Shown here in pieces: positions 6,365 to 6,565 of a DNA stretch of 6,565 nt. A model generated the notes under the pieces. It saw only the letters and a list, made by a program, of their open reading frames with translations, was not told where the DNA came from and searched no databases. Within the stretch, counting starts at the first letter, position 1; each line of letters opens with the position of its first letter. The DNA is from Gammaproteobacteria bacterium. Its GTDB lineage: Bacteria; Pseudomonadota; Gammaproteobacteria; Pseudomonadales; Pseudohongiellaceae. The position numbers were made by a program, and so were the translations under genes. The stretch covers positions 1 to 6,565 of the forward strand of contig CANCGR010000154.1 of NCBI GenBank assembly GCA_947377625.1, in the 5' to 3' direction.

Positions 6365-6392
6365 TTTATGAAATTTGGACATATGCTATAAC
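6365..6392 (+). promoter_or_regulatory. Putative extended -10 promoter of the divergent gene
   Basis: TGCTATAAC (6384-6392) is an extended -10 match: a TG, one base, then TATAAC. The -35 region is poor (TTTATG at 6365-6370, 16-nt spacer), as is common for extended -10 promoters. Transcription would begin near 6399, giving a leader of about 44 nt before the ATG at 6444. The element overlaps the putative minus-strand -10 of the FAH operon. Confidence 0.45.
6383..6391 (-). promoter_or_regulatory. Putative -10 element of the FAH-kinase-RR2 operon
   Basis: TTATAGCAT on the minus strand (6391-6383) contains TAGCAT 32 nt before the FAH ATG. The same hexamer stands 32 nt before the RR1 ATG and 31 nt before the receptor ATG. 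No -35 box stands out at 17 nt upstream (TGCTCC at 6406-6411), and the 30-nt block seen before RR1 and the receptor is not recognisable here, so the promoter may be driven differently. Confidence 0.35.
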
Positions 6393-6395
6393 GGG

Positions 6396-6450
6396 GTCAG
6401 TGACAGGAGCATCGGAATGAGGCGTCAGTGACGGAGTATCAGCATGAATA
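6396..6450 (+). repeat. Imperfect tandem repeat, 28-nt period, carrying two RBS-start units
   Basis: GTCAGTGAC occurs at 6396-6404 and again at 6424-6432. Each copy is followed by a purine-rich ribosome-binding site (AGGAG at 6405-6409, GGAG at 6433-6436) and, 7 nt further on, an ATG (6417 and 6444). The first ATG opens only four codons (Met-Arg-Arg-Gln) and stops at 6429-6431; the second opens the long frame. GTCAGTGAC is itself an odd dyad (GTCA-G-TGAC), so the repeats could also be paired operator sites between the divergent genes. Confidence 0.6.
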
Positions 6451-6565
6451 GTGGCACCTTGAAGAACTTGCTGCAAAAGCTTTCCAGTTTCGGGCTGGAA
6501 ACTCTCGAGCTGTTCAAACCCCGGCAACGGCAGGATTTTACCGCAGGTATCCAGACCCTTTGCCA
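6444..6565 (+). CDS. Unrecognised protein, N-terminal fragment (runs off right edge)
   Basis: Forty complete codons are visible from ATG at 6444 with no stop before the window ends. The ATG has GGAG 7 nt upstream and an extended -10 promoter about 55 nt upstream, which together support a real gene. The visible part begins MNSGTLKNLLQKLSSFGLE, is Leu-rich and probably helical, then becomes basic (KPRQRQ). It has no signal peptide or membrane segment, so the protein is probably cytoplasmic. I do not recognise the family. It diverges from the FAH-kinase operon across a 93-nt shared control region, so the two may be co-regulated. Confidence 0.6.
   Translation, partial: MNSGTLKNLLQKLSSFGLETLELFKPRQRQDFTAGIQTLC

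Noticed and set aside
6375..6380. TTGGAC as the -35 box of the divergent gene
   Set aside because: Only 6 nt separate it from the TATAAC -10, far short of the needed 16-18 nt.

Overview
The window reads as a chromosomal segment of a Gram-negative bacterium, probably a gammaproteobacterium of moderate GC content. An outer-membrane TonB-dependent receptor requires an outer membrane, and the NarL/FixJ-type two-component proteins and the gene style fit that group. The genus cannot be named from the sequence. No insertion sequence, tRNA, rRNA or CRISPR array was recognised.

Five complete genes lie on the minus strand. In transcription order (right to left) they are: a fumarylacetoacetate-hydrolase (FAH) superfamily enzyme (5661-6350); a membrane sensor histidine kinase (4321-5664), whose ATG overlaps the FAH stop as ATGA; response regulator RR2 (3660-4319), starting 1 nt after the kinase stop; a paralogous response regulator RR1 (2910-3557); and a large TonB-dependent receptor (274-2772). 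A divergent gene begins at 6444 on the plus strand and runs off the right edge; only 40 codons are visible and it is not recognised. Bases 1-273, beyond the receptor, hold no convincing gene but several inverted repeats.

The genes look like one signalling and uptake module. The kinase (periplasmic sensor region, HAMP, HisKA_3, HATPase) would phosphorylate two receivers that are about 85% identical and carry nearly the same DNA-recognition helix. FAH, kinase and RR2 form a tightly packed, probably translationally coupled operon. RR1 and the receptor are each preceded by the same composite element: a 30-nt block with 25/30 identities, then 21-22 nt upstream of an identical TAGCAT, then a start codon 31-32 nt later. 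The 30-nt block contains an inverted repeat with one compensatory base-pair change. The simplest reading is a response-regulator operator plus a weak promoter, so that the kinase controls RR1 (feed-forward or autoregulation) and the receptor together. This shared element also shows that the receptor most likely starts at 2772, because the longer-frame ATG at 2805 lies inside the promoter.

The ligand sensed and the substrate imported are not identifiable from sequence. The FAH enzyme resembles fumarylpyruvate/acylpyruvate hydrolases, and the kinase's N-terminal layout recalls MoxY/LapD-type sensors, so uptake and breakdown of an organic compound or cofactor is a reasonable but unproven hypothesis.
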